Source: Torymus aiolomorphi (lineage: Eukaryota; Arthropoda; Insecta; Hymenoptera; Torymidae). From it: 64,000 nt of DNA. The notes below the pieces were generated by a model. The model saw only the letters and a program-made list of their open reading frames with translations, ran no database searches and was not told where the DNA came from. This document shows, in pieces, positions 1 through 9,556 of this stretch. The stretch is taken from assembly GCA_036365515.1 (NCBI GenBank), contig CM070875.1, forward strand, positions 93,347,628 through 93,411,627, given 5' to 3'. Each line of letters starts with the position of its first letter. The stretch's first letter is position 1. The translations under genes were made by a program, and so were the position numbers.

Positions 1-4
1 ACAG

Positions 5-376
5 ATGTATGAAAAGAATTTTTTATGTCAACAAATTATAACGGAAAAAGTCAAACCGATTATCATCTCAATTAGTCCACCTTTAATACTGACATACAGA
101 TTATCTGAAAATTTAACGTTAATATCAAGTAATTATGCTATCAAGATTACACATGATAATGATCAAATGATGATCCGAGGAACATATGAAATACAAGGAA
201 ATAATGTACAAATACACGGATACCGACTTGACGAAAATCTTGGTGAAATGGAGCAATCTAATTTAATTTCACCTTTAATTATCAAAGACCACCAGTTAAA
301 TTTTGAGCCATTAAAAACTTTTACATCACCTACACTGATTATGCCAATTTCTACTCAAATTAAAGTCAAGAAATAA
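5..376 (+). CDS. C-terminal ORF of an LTR retroelement (function not recognised)
   Basis: A 123-residue open frame that ends 75 bp before an LTR-like sequence. The protein is beta-rich in appearance, with many Ile, Leu, Asn and Thr and no recognisable catalytic motif. Its place just 5' of a 3' LTR is where gypsy/errantivirus-type elements carry env and where other elements end pol, so it may be the C-terminal part of an envelope-like or other retroelement protein. I do not recognise the family. The upstream part lies outside the window, so the first Met need not be the real start. Confidence 0.35.
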   Translation: MYEKNFLCQQIITEKVKPIIISISPPLILTYRLSENLTLISSNYAIKITHDNDQMMIRGTYEIQGNNVQIHGYRLDENLGEMEQSNLISPLIIKDHQLNFEPLKTFTSPTLIMPISTQIKVKK

Positions 377-450
377 CGTCCGCAACTTACCAAAAAGTCC
401 AAAGATAAGGACATCAAAGACGAGGACGTCATTGAACTTGGCCATGGAGG

Positions 451-739
451 AGTTATATGAGTCACCACATAGGTTCTTAGTCGCATTGGCCAGCCAGCCT
501 CCTTATCGCTCCGAATAGAATCTGCATGGACTAAGAGAAGCCAGAAGACAATGAAGATGCAATATGTACTTTATACATATACTCTCTTTATACTCTCTTA
601 CTGCACTTCGCATCACTTACTGCATCGACGATACTCGATACTCACTTGCTGCATCGACGATCGCCAGTCTCTGTCGGGCATCCAACCTGTAACGACGTTT
701 TAATAAATGATTATTCTAATCAACACCCTTTGTTCAATT
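451..739 (+). repeat. Probable 3' LTR of the retroelement
   Basis: It begins AGTTA right after a purine-rich stretch (CATGGAGG) and ends near CAATTA, the terminal pattern of many gypsy/errantivirus LTRs. It contains a repeated CTGCATCGACGAT motif and an AATAAA signal near 702. No second copy lies in the window, so the ends are inferred. To its right the sequence passes directly into the truncated Polinton capsid gene, so this element may have inserted there. Confidence 0.4.
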
Positions 740-741
740 AC

Positions 742-1425
742 TTACTTACTTTGGTGAGTGTTGCCTGTGTGTGTGTTACCTTTCCTTGGTGATCCACCGG
801 GGCTTGCCACATAACTCACGCGCATTTCGACACCATTGATAAGCCACAGTGCAGATAACAAGTCACAGTGCAGATGGCCAATCATGTCGAATGTCTTTCC
901 GCCGAGCGTATAGTTTTGACGATTGATGAGTCCCTTGTTAGAGCCCACTCCTTGATTTTGTGGGGTGGCCTCGAAGCAAGCCGGTGTTTCATCGTACCAG
1001 AGGCTAGCTGTCAGATGAGACTCTTTGGCTGCCGGTGAATAATCCAACAGCGACTCGATGTAAGCTCTGTAGGGATACGCGTTGTTTGGCGACGAGACAA
1101 GTTTTTGATTGAGAAAAATATCGATTTGATTGAACATTGAGTGAAGAAGGTTGTTTACGGGCGCAACTTTTAAATTCACGTCGGGATCAGCGAGCGGTAA
1201 TATCTGTGCCTTTACGTACAGCATAGTATGCGCGAGATCGATGAAATGCTCGCTGGTACTGGGTACGACAAATTCGATCAGGACGTCGCCTTCATCGCTG
1301 ATCGATGACACCGGCTTATAGTTCAGAAAACTGCTGCCATCAATCGATGTTTGAGTCGCGGGGAGTGTAAAAAGATCCAGCTCGCTCGACATGCACTCTG
1401 ACAAGTGCGTGTGTAAGAAACACAT
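742..1425 (-). pseudogene. Polinton/adintovirus major capsid protein, C-terminally truncated
   Basis: The N-terminal 220 or so residues match the double-jelly-roll capsid (hexon-like) family of Polintons, often annotated as F54H12.2-like. Visible family landmarks are an opening FLHTHLSECMSSELDLF, then VAPVNNLLHSMF, QKLVSSPNNAYPYRAYIE and IGHLHCDLL. The family is roughly twice this length or more. Here the frame stops where the neighbouring LTR begins, so the second jelly roll is missing. The gene starts 7 bp after the stop of the preceding pX-like ORF on the same strand, the usual pX-then-capsid order. The last 15 or so residues (Gly/Thr/His-rich) come from a CA-rich junction and are probably not original. 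Confidence 0.75.
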
Positions 1426-1431
1426 TTTTTT

Positions 1432-2235
1432 CTATTTACTTTGGCCCGGAAATATCGCTAACGCTTCGGAAAGTTGGTGTTTTGCATGATTTTCGTATGC
1501 CTGCTGCTGCTGCTCGGGCTTGTGTTTGGTGTGTGCGGTGCGAACAGTGCTACGTGACTTTCGCGACTGACGTCGACGTTTGATGCGGCTGGTTGTTTTA
1601 TAGCCTGAACCTTTCATAACTTCTGCTATTTTCTCGGCCGCTTTACGCTTGAGATTTCGGCCCGATTCACGGGCTCTCGTTTTTACAGCCTCCTTGAAAC
1701 TGCTGCCTGTATTGACAACGTCGTCGACAACTTTTATACCTGCGCGCAGCGTCTGAAGAAGTTTTTGAAACGCTGTCCCGGTAAATTCTTTGCCTCGATC
1801 GGTCTGCACGCACAGGGGTAAACGTAGTTGTGCTCTGTTGATAACGCGTTCGAATGCGTCGGCAACATTGCGTGCTGTATTATCCATCAATGGTTCAACC
1901 CACGCAAACTTGCCGAGTACATCGATGACTATGAGGATGTAGCAGTGGCCGTCGTTATAATCCTTTATCGATGTGAGTTGCAGTAAATCACACTCCCACA
2001 CGTCGTCAATGTTGCTCACGTTGTAGGTGAGCCGTGGAAAGCATCTTTTTATCGGGTGATGAAGCGTGTATGCGTCTTGATTGCTCAGCCAGTCGTAAAT
2101 TTTTTTCTTCTTCGCCTTTGTGCTGGCTGCGTTCAAACGTAGGAGATTCCGCGCGCCTGCGTAGCCCGCCTCGTGCTCGAGGTCGTAGTACTGCTTTTCG
2201 TAAGCCATTGCTCTCTCTCTCTCACGCCAGGTCAA
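1432..2235 (-). pseudogene. Chimeric ORF: Polinton integrase N-terminal half fused to pX-like basic protein
   Basis: Residues from about 10 to 165 are a retroviral-type (rve) integrase as found in Polintons: a YDLEHEAGYAGARNLLRLN leader, then the first catalytic Asp in WECDLLQL and the second in VQTDRGKEF. The third catalytic residue (Glu) and the chromodomain part are absent. From about residue 166 the frame becomes a Lys/Arg-rich protein with the pX-like signature (VVDDVVNTGSSFKEAV, ESGRNLKRK, MKGSGYK), normally a separate gene next to the capsid gene. An in-frame internal deletion explains the fusion. The natural start is probably the Met at 2206-2208 (MAYEK) rather than the first Met, which lies in a CT repeat. 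Integrase activity must be lost. Confidence 0.7.
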
Positions 2236-2985
2236 ATTTGAGCCAGTTTTTCTTCACTTGTCTGACGAGCTTTTTATTAGGGGTGAGAATCGGTGAGCGC
2301 ATCGAGTCCTCTGCTGTAGACAACTGCTGCGCTGGCAAGCGCCGTTTGGCGGTTAGTATTTGTCCTATTTTCAGAACTTTTGGATTTCCGATCAAATCGG
2401 CGCGCGTGTCGCTCGTTTTGAGAAATTTCGCAAATTCGTAACGGCCAACGGGTGCCTCGTTCTCTGCTGCTGCTGCTGCTGCTGCTGCTGTCTTTTTCTT
2501 TTGCTGCAGTGCGTCGAGCAGTAACTCTGTTATGTTTGTGCGAGGTATAACACTGCAATCGATGCTCACAGTGCCTGTATGGTCCCATTTCAGGCGATTG
2601 GGCACTCTTGTTTTCCAGATGTGTAGCATGCGTCGTGCTTTGGGTGCATGTATTTTTGGTAGGCTCTCGAGTATAGCTTTCTCGCGCTCTGTTGCGCGTT
2701 CGTTATCTCGGAAAAAAGATAGCGACGTAAAATCTGTAGATAATTTAGACATTTTTCGTAAGCATCACGTGCCGTTTTTGAGCGTAGAACCTCGTACATT
2801 TCGGCGTCTAATCGTGAAAAATTATCACCCTGTGTTTGTAAAATTTTTTCTCCCGACTCTTTTGACTGAGTTGTATCGGCCACAGTGGGTGACGTAATCG
2901 CATGCTGTGCAGGTTGAAACGTGTCCTCGAGTATCATCTTGCGTGCCCGGCCCATCTTATCGCGTGGCGTCGCCACCTGATCCAA
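2222..2985 (-). pseudogene. Conserved Polinton ORF (unnamed structural-type protein), frameshifted
   Basis: Two overlapping minus-strand frames belong to one gene. The first (2985 to about 2700) begins MDQVATPRDKMGRARKMIL and carries a SRLDAEMYEVL segment. The second (about 2750 to 2222) carries ESLPKIHAPKARRMLHIWK, a WDHTGTVSID segment and a C-terminal basic tail. This N-terminal plus C-terminal pattern recurs in insect Polintons, where the protein has no assigned enzymatic role. An 8-residue Ala run comes from a (CTG)n tract near 2463-2490. At least one single-base indel around 2700-2750 breaks it. It overlaps the integrase start by about 14 bp. Confidence 0.5.
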
Positions 2986-3535
2986 ATATTTTTGAGATTA
3001 GAGTTTCGAGTATTGGGGCGAGAAACAGCGGTAAGAATGATCCGCCACTCTGAACAATCGATCGTTTCTTTGTGCGCCAATCAGTATTTCCCTGTACGTC
3101 ACTCAACTTTCTAAGTGTGTGTTTATGTCTGCGTAATCGCCTCTTGTCGGTATCGCTCAATTTTACGATCCCTTGTAAAACGTTCAACACGCACTCGCAT
3201 ATGCACTTGACGAGTGGTTTGTCGGCCGCGCACGCGATGATGTTTCTTATCGCCGTGACAGAGTGCACTGAGGAGCGCGAGATTTTTCTTGGAAGAATGT
3301 TTACCTCGCGGCTGTATTCTGCGTGGGCCGCGGGCTCCGATGCGACTGCCCACTGCCATAGTTTTTTTTCAACTGACGCGCGGCTAGCGTAATCAACGTG
3401 CTTTAAGGTGCTTTGATACGTACGTGTAATGCGGCTCATCGTCGTCGGGAAAGACATTGCTACGAAATCTAAACTCGTCCAAGCAGTCCTGCGAGAGATC
3501 GATAAAAAGATAAGAATGTGGTAAACGTGTCGCAT
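2957..3535 (-). CDS. Conserved Polinton basic protein with hydrophobic C-terminal segment
   Basis: The 192-residue frame ends with a run of Lys/Arg-rich helix (SDTDKRRLRRHKHTLRKL), then a Gly-Gly-Ser followed by a hydrophobic stretch (FLPLFLAPILETLISKIF). That basic-then-amphipathic tail is a hallmark of a small conserved Polinton/adintovirus ORF, thought to be a minor virion protein. This role is family knowledge and inference. The N-terminal 26 residues overlap the ATPase 3' end in another frame, and the more natural start is the Met at about 3457 or 3439. The gene overlaps the next ORF by about 29 bp, consistent with a compact viral-type cluster. Confidence 0.5.
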   Translation of the reverse strand: MRHVYHILIFLSISRRTAWTSLDFVAMSFPTTMSRITRTYQSTLKHVDYASRASVEKKLWQWAVASEPAAHAEYSREVNILPRKISRSSVHSVTAIRNIIACAADKPLVKCICECVLNVLQGIVKLSDTDKRRLRRHKHTLRKLSDVQGNTDWRTKKRSIVQSGGSFLPLFLAPILETLISKIFGSGGDATR

Positions 3536-4159
3536 CGACGTACGCGTCGCGTAGAAAAAGTGAGTCCTCCGGGTGAATTTGTCGCGTCAGATGTTGTATC
3601 TGCGCTTTGTTGCGCGGGTTTTTGAAAAGCACGAGATATTTGGTATTTAAACTTATGTCGCGCTGTGCCTTTCCTTTGTGAAAAACATTTTGTATGAAGA
3701 ATATGACACTTATATTTTTGTGGTGCCTTTCGTGAATAAATCCAAAATAACATCACTCGAAGACTCGCCCAGGAGATCGTCGAGGATTAGTAATTTTTGT
3801 TTGTCATTGTCCCGTGAATAGTCCACTGTCTGCGGCAGTCCCTCTCGAAACTCGATGGTTGTGGGCGCGTGGGGCTTAAAGGCTGTTCAGTACGCCTCCT
3901 GCCATTCGGCGTAATAAAATAATATACGGTGAAAGCTAGCATCGCACATTGCCGGGAGTTGTGCGAGAAAGCGCTGCACGAACAGGGTTTTCCCGCAGCC
4001 TGTGGGCCCGCACACACAGCAGGTAAACGGATACTTCCAACGAATGTCCATGTTCTTTTCACGAGGATCTCGTGCACGACGGGAAAGACAAAGAGTACCA
4101 CAGCTACTCGACAGCCCGACGTTTTTATAATACTCGCCTGTGCAGAGCCGAGGGGGCAA
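3393..4159 (-). pseudogene. Polinton DNA-packaging ATPase (FtsK/HerA type), frameshifted
   Basis: The first block reads WKYPFTCCVCGPTGCGKT, a perfect Walker A P-loop, starting at the probable Met at 4049-4051. In a second frame between about 3890 and 3720 lies a Walker B (LLILDDLL). A third frame gives the conserved C-terminus (FKNPRNKAQIQHL, DATRLPHSYLFIDL) ending at 3393. At least two single-base indels (near 3890 and near 3720, the latter next to an A-run) separate the blocks. The intact family protein would couple ATP hydrolysis to genome packaging into the capsid. Its order with the capsid and pX genes is typical of Polintons. Confidence 0.7.
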
Positions 4160-4566
4160 AGAACATTAGCGTCAGTGGCGGGCGGGCGGCGGCGGCGGTG
4201 GCGGCGCGCGCGACGCGAGTGGAGGACCGCTAGTTAACTGTGGGGGTGAGCGAATCATCGCGGTGGTCGCTTGGACGCGGTGATCCGCTCATGATCGCGG
4301 GGACAAGCACATTACCGCCGATAAGCACCACGAACGCGTTTTCAAGCGGTTAAAATACAACAACAATTAGAACTTTTTTTTTTATCTGTATCAGTAGCAG
4401 GGACGAGGAGAAATGAATGAATGAATTTTTTCCAAAAGAATAAATATAGTTTTATTTTACTAGTTATATATTTTTACATTTATTTTACAGCAAGAACGTC
4501 GCATACAAATATATAAATTATTATTAATATTATTCAGCTTTGTAGCCGGAAGGGAGCGAAGTACCT
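4160..4566. other. Intergenic gap between ATPase and polymerase remnants
   Basis: The left third (about 4160-4230) is extremely GC-rich with a (GGC)n-like run. The rest is AT-rich with no open frame. Nothing coding is seen. Confidence 0.4.
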
Positions 4567-6056
4567 TCACTTCCTCAGCACTACAGAGCAGGACTTTTTT
4601 TCGGCGCACGTGATGACTTCGTGTGTACGCGTGCGTCTGATGGCATTGTAATTGAGAACGATAGGTGTGGCGTCGCCCTCAAAGTATGCCGCGATCAAAC
4701 GCTCCACGCTGTCAAAATTAATTTTACGCGAATTTGAACTATTTAACGAGACGCCTTTCACTTTACAGCACTCGACAGTCTCGCCGCTCGAAGGGACAAA
4801 AGCTCGAAAGGCATAAAATTTCGACCCTCCGGAGATAAAGTCCGTGATGAGTGAGCCCTCGCCATAAACCTTGAGCTCGTCTGTCATATTGCCGAGTAAA
4901 CTACCCAGAGCAGGCCTGTATTCGTTTGGATTATTTCGGCTGCATTTAAATATACATGAATCGGTGTCCATGTAGAGAACCCGCGCGGCTGTGAGCTTTT
5001 CAATGTACAATAATTGTAAAGTTCTAGTCGCGCCTGCTCTGTAGTGTACGCGGCAAATACAACACATGTGCTGCGGGCAGATTCTACAGCATCATCTACG
5101 TAGCACTAATTCGCGTACAAGAGATTTTCACTCACTGGTAGTACATCGAAAACCTCTTTTTCCGGCGCCGCTAACAGTTTCAACAGGTCTTCGCGCGTTT
5201 TTACAATTTCCGTTTGCTTTAAATTAGAGCGCTGCCCAAACTTACCCCAGAGTGAATTTAAGCAGTACTTGGCGAGCGACCACAAACCGGATTTTTTTTC
5301 AATTTTATCAGCACCTAATCTGATCCCTCCATTGCGCTCGTAATCGTCAATGTACCGCTCGGTATGTAATCGTCGACGCACTAGCTCGGCCACCCGCTGG
5401 CCTGCTGTTTCAGTCAAAGGAAAGTATTTACATAGTTGACAAACAAACCGCCCTCGCCCGTGCGCTGGTCATACTGTGTGCTCTCAAATTGCCATATCAC
5501 GTAAATCTCGGTGATATTGTAGCCCAGTTCTATCGTCTTGCTAAGCTCGCACACAACCCACGTGCCTGTAAATTCACAATCTTCCGCTTATTCGAGATGG
5601 CAATCCTCCTCGCGCAATTCAGCGCAACAAAACGACAGAGCCCGAAAATAAGGCGATTATGCATTTTTACAGGCAGTACAGGCAGTAATAAATCACGAGG
5701 CGGTAACACACGATATTTAACCAGTCCCTCGATCTTGCGAGATTGTTGTTTTGACCGCCCGTTAGCGGAGCGCATTCTCCCCCACTATAAATATGCGGGT
5801 GACCAATTGGAAAACGGCCTCTTTTACAAATATACGGGTAAAGAGAGCATATATTCGTATATTTGATCTCTTCGTCCGCAGCGACTTTGTACGAGGTGAA
5901 GATATTCTCTGTGCGCCCACCGAAAAACACGTCGCGCGAATCAAGTGTGATTTTACACATTATCGGATGGCTGCTGATGAACGCACGATATCTGGTTGCT
6001 GAGCTTTTAACCGCTCAAAATCGCATTCCCACATATCGCGCACTTCGTAACCGGCT
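4567..6056 (-). pseudogene. polB: Polinton protein-primed DNA polymerase B, palm/C-terminal part
   Basis: Family B polymerase motifs appear in order on the minus strand but in several frames. Motif A (NICSLYPYICK) lies near 5850, the Kx3NSxYG-type motif B (KYCLNSLWGKFGQ) near 5260, and motif C with the catalytic aspartates (VLYMDTDS) near 4970. The pieces between 5530 and 5775 and around 5090 are frameshifted, and a stop separates 5106 from 5067. The intact enzyme would replicate the element by protein priming. The upstream exonuclease part is displaced by the Transib insertion ending at 6057; across that insertion the reading frame is preserved. Confidence 0.8.
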
Positions 6057-6092
6057 CACGATGGGACGAAACCGGGCAGTAGCCACGCATAA
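6057..6092 (+). repeat. Transib left terminal inverted repeat
   Basis: This starts with heptamer CACGATG and continues GACGAAACC.GGCAGTAGCCA.GCATAA. It pairs with 8791-8826. The repeat abuts target duplication CGGCT at 6052-6056. Confidence 0.88.
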
Positions 6093-7126
6093 GTCCGAAA
6101 AAGGAAGTTCTGTATAGGCATTTAAAATAAACATTTTTGTTTTAAAATACATTAAATCTTTATTTAATTTTTAAGAATACAAATCAAATTTATCCATACA
6201 ATCAAAACATACGCTTAAATAAACTAGGATACGTTCAATAAAAATCAGAATAAATAATAGCGTAAAAATTACCTTTTTTATTCATTGATTATTTATCTAT
6301 TGATTATTCAGAGGAATTTGTCTAGTTCCGCTCTATTTTAATTAATAAATTTGTCCATATTTAACTCATAATATAATCTTTTCAAACATTTAAAAACACA
6401 ATTATGCCTCTTGTAATTTTGACTGAGCTTATCTTAAATACACTTTTTCTTACAAAAATGTATAAAAATTGACCCGCTTAATAATAGCAGTACTTTTTTG
6501 CATCACTTAGCATCACCCTAAACTTTGCGGCAAATGAAAGAGCGATAAAAATACTTTCAGATAAAATTTGAATTATCTGCATCCGATTGCACCCTACAAT
6601 AGGAAATAACTATATATTTTAATTTTATTTAAAATTACGATTCTTTGATTAATTGTTTATTTTTACAATCATTTAATATTAATATAATCATATATTTAAA
6701 TAGTTTTTAACATTTTATATTTAAATTTATATTTTTTAAAAGTAATAATGAAAAGAAATAAAAAAATTGGTTCGATAATTTAGGTAAACATTTAAATTTT
6801 TGCGCTAATAAATTCATTCGAATGCCGACTGTTTTACCGACTGTAATACCAACTGAATTAATGCTGTTTTATCTCGCCAGTATTACAATTTTTTTAATAT
6901 TTACTAGAAATTGGATTATCACGTTCTGCTTGCATAGGTTATTTTATTTTAGAAAACTGAAGTTTGCTGCTTCTAACTCTATTTCATTTCCTTTAATTTC
7001 CCTTTCGTCGCGGGTGTATCCACCAAAAATTTTTTTGATAACATTCTGAATTTACTCTGTACGTTCGACCTGAATTAGTCCTACGTTCGATACATTGTTA
7101 GCTGATGAATACCTGTTAACGTTACA

Positions 7127-8614
7127 GTGCAAAGTGGTGATTCAAATATTGAAATAGTTTTTGTTACAAATATGAATCATGCAGGTAATTATATTTATTT
7201 ATTGTACACAAAAGTTTACTTACATAATCTTTATTTTCTTGGTATGTATTGTTTTTTAGTTGTAAACAATTGTAGAAGGTTCTTTTATGAAACATTTTTT
7301 AAATGTAAGAAGGATGAGGACAGTATAAAAATACAAAAAATTGAAGAATATGCTAATAAAAATGGCTTGAATGTTTCAAAAAATATTGCAAAACATTTTA
7401 TTATTAATTTAAAAAGAAAGTGGAAAGAATGCAATCGATCGAGCAGCAGATTGGAAAATAAGTATAAGTCATGGTTAAATGCTGATTTATATACAAAAAA
7501 AATGATCTTGCGAACAAAATTATGAGAGATAAAGCAGGTCGCCCACAAATTTTGTTTAGCAACCTGAGTGTTTCTCAAAAACGAAAACGCACAAAAGGTA
7601 TGTATGTAAAAATTTCTTGTATTCTAAACGACAAAAACATTATTTACGTGAAGTACAAAAATGATATTGGTTCAATATTGTTCCAATATTGTGCCAATAT
7701 TGTGCAGTGTATACGTATACACTATCAAATAAAAATCATTGTCTAATTATTTATAGTTGCGATGTAAGAGTGCGATGTAATAATTTAAGATTAAAACTGC
7801 CCGATTGCTGTAAAAAGAAGAATGCTAGATTAAATACAGAGCAGAAAAAATTATTTGAAGAAACCAAGAAAGATATTCAGTTTAAATTTAAGAGAGACCT
7901 AAATCTATCTATAGATATGCCTAAGCAAGGTAGTTTTAAAATTTTTTTAAATTTTTAATACGTTTTTCCATTTTTGTGATTCAAAATACTTTAGGATTTG
8001 GATCTTCCAATGGTGGAAATACGTCCAGAAAGTTTTTTGAAGAGGCTGAGAAAAGTGCTGAAATAACAGGAGTAGAGTATGAGCTCATTCGTCGATTCTC
8101 AATTATTCTTCAGGCAATAAATTGTTCAAGAGAAATAGATGAACAAATGTTTGAAGAATATACATCTGGCACTTTAAATATTCTAATTACAAAATATGGT
8201 TGGTGGCCAATGTCGCCAACTGTCCACAAAGTTTTAATGCACGGTCATGATATTATTTCTTATGCAATTTTACCTGTAGGTCAGTAAATGATTTTATTTC
8301 AAAATTAATTTACACACACATGTACACAATATTAATTACTTTTCACAGGACAACTTTCAGAAGAAGCTCTTGAACATCGAAACAAAGATTTCAAGTTCTT
8401 TAAAAGTAAATTTGCAAGAAAGGATTCGAGAATCAATAATTTGACTGATATTTTTCATCGATTTTTAGTTACTTCGGATCCACTTATATCAAATTTAAGA
8501 AATATATTAAAATCATCAAAAAAAGTGAATGATCCAGAAGATTTAAAAAATATTTACAAAGTTTCAATAGAAGGAAATGATACAGATGTGTTTGAAAATG
8601 AAAAAATATTATAA
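7127..8614 (+). pseudogene. Transib (RAG1-like) transposase, internally deleted, with introns
   Basis: The C-terminal part is well preserved: GFGSSNGGNTSRKFFEEAE, then WPMSPTVHKVLMHGHDII, then PVGQ / LSEEALEHRNKDFKFF and DIFHRFLVTSDPLISNLR, ending at 8614. The SEE..E..NK block corresponds to the segment around the catalytic Glu of RAG1/Transib. A clean GT-AG intron (8280-8348) joins two exons in frame. A second candidate intron begins at about 7598 (GTATGTATG) and may end near 7755. The N-terminal part (7127-7960) contains a basic region and GRPQILFSNLS. The segment that should contain the two catalytic Asp residues is missing between about 7960 and 7976, so the protein is dead. Confidence 0.7.
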
Positions 8615-8790
8615 GAATTTTATTATTATTAGTTATGAATTCTGTTAATATTGTACAGTGTTATTAAAATCATATTGTTAAAATTAATTCTCAAATTAAT
8701 AAAAATTTAATTCCATAACATTTAAATAATATATTTGTATTGTCATTAAGTTACGACATCGTTTCCTGTAAAAGGAATTGCAAAAAATAA

Positions 8791-8826
8791 TTATGCATGG
8801 CTACTGCCTGGTTTCGTCTCATCGTG
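8791..8826 (-). repeat. Transib right terminal inverted repeat
   Basis: Reverse complement of the left repeat with three or four transitions. It ends with the heptamer CATCGTG, followed by target duplication CGGCT at 8827-8831. Confidence 0.88.
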
Positions 8827-9556
8827 CGGCTCTCCTCATGTGCTCTCGCAAGCTTGTGCGAAAGTTTGAAACGGTTTTTTGTCGAATCGCGCATATTTGG
8901 AAAACACCGTGGGCAACCGTGCCAATAACAGCCTTTAAATTCGAAAACAATTCCTTTGCCGTGGGCATCGGGCGGCGGCGGCAGGTATCCACTAAATAGC
9001 CCTCCGATAAACGAAACTCGCGCGCGCGCCCCGCGTGTGCAATCTCTCGACCGATTTCACGCTCGCAACAGAGTAACCACTCTATAGATTTTTGAGAATG
9101 CCTGTGGGCGCGTCTATAGCCGTTGGGCGGTATTATTCCGATGGTATTTGAGGTCAAAAAGTTTTTTCTATAAACGTACGAACACGCAGACGCTATAGTG
9201 CACGCTGATACGAATGGATCCGTATCAGACACATCTAGGAAAATTTTCCGAAATTGTACGCATGCCCGTCTGAGAATTTCCACATCCATTTGGCAATACT
9301 CGACAATCTCCTTTTTCATGTTGAATATATAGTCCGAACTCATTTCGCGATGTCAGGTAAGAAAATCCTCACGAGAGGCTACGCTCATCCTGTCAGGACC
9401 ATAAAACTCAACGGGCGGTAGAGGACCGATGTAGTACCAAGCGGCGAGAGTGTTAAACAGATGGGGAAAATAGCCCTTTTTAACGCTCTCCGGTAAACCA
9501 AAGGTCACTGACAACGCACTTAATTTCATCTGAAAGTAATTTATGCTATCGATGAA
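8827..9556 (-). pseudogene. polB: Polinton polymerase B, exonuclease III motif to pre-palm region
   Basis: The 174-residue frame (9343-8819) carries the Exo III-type motif EYCQMDVEIL near its start and runs to the Transib insertion point in the frame that resumes beyond it. The last third (after LSEGYLVD) is out of frame relative to the conserved polymerase sequence, returning near the insertion. Between 9557 and 9343 a further piece (residues resembling KLSALSVTFGLPESVKKGYFPHLFN) is in a different frame. At least two frameshifts and one nonsense codon separate it from the N-terminal ORF. Confidence 0.7.

Larger units (their letters stand above)
6057..8826 (+). mobile_element. Transib DNA transposon inserted in the Polinton polymerase gene
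   Basis: Terminal inverted repeats of about 34 bp begin CACGATG at 6057 and end CATCGTG at 8826. The first 20 bases at the left are CACGATGGGACGAAACCGGG and the right arm differs by a few transitions. CACRATG-type heptamers are the Transib/RAG recombination-signal hallmark. Identical 5-bp flanks CGGCT (6052-6056 and 8827-8831) are the target duplication, and Transibs make 5-bp GC-rich duplications. It carries a plus-strand transposase remnant. The AT-rich segment 6120-7120 shows no gene. Confidence 0.9.

Noticed and set aside
2034..3392. Plus-strand frames over the Polinton cluster
   Set aside because: Antisense shadows of the minus-strand Polinton genes, which carry the recognisable motifs.
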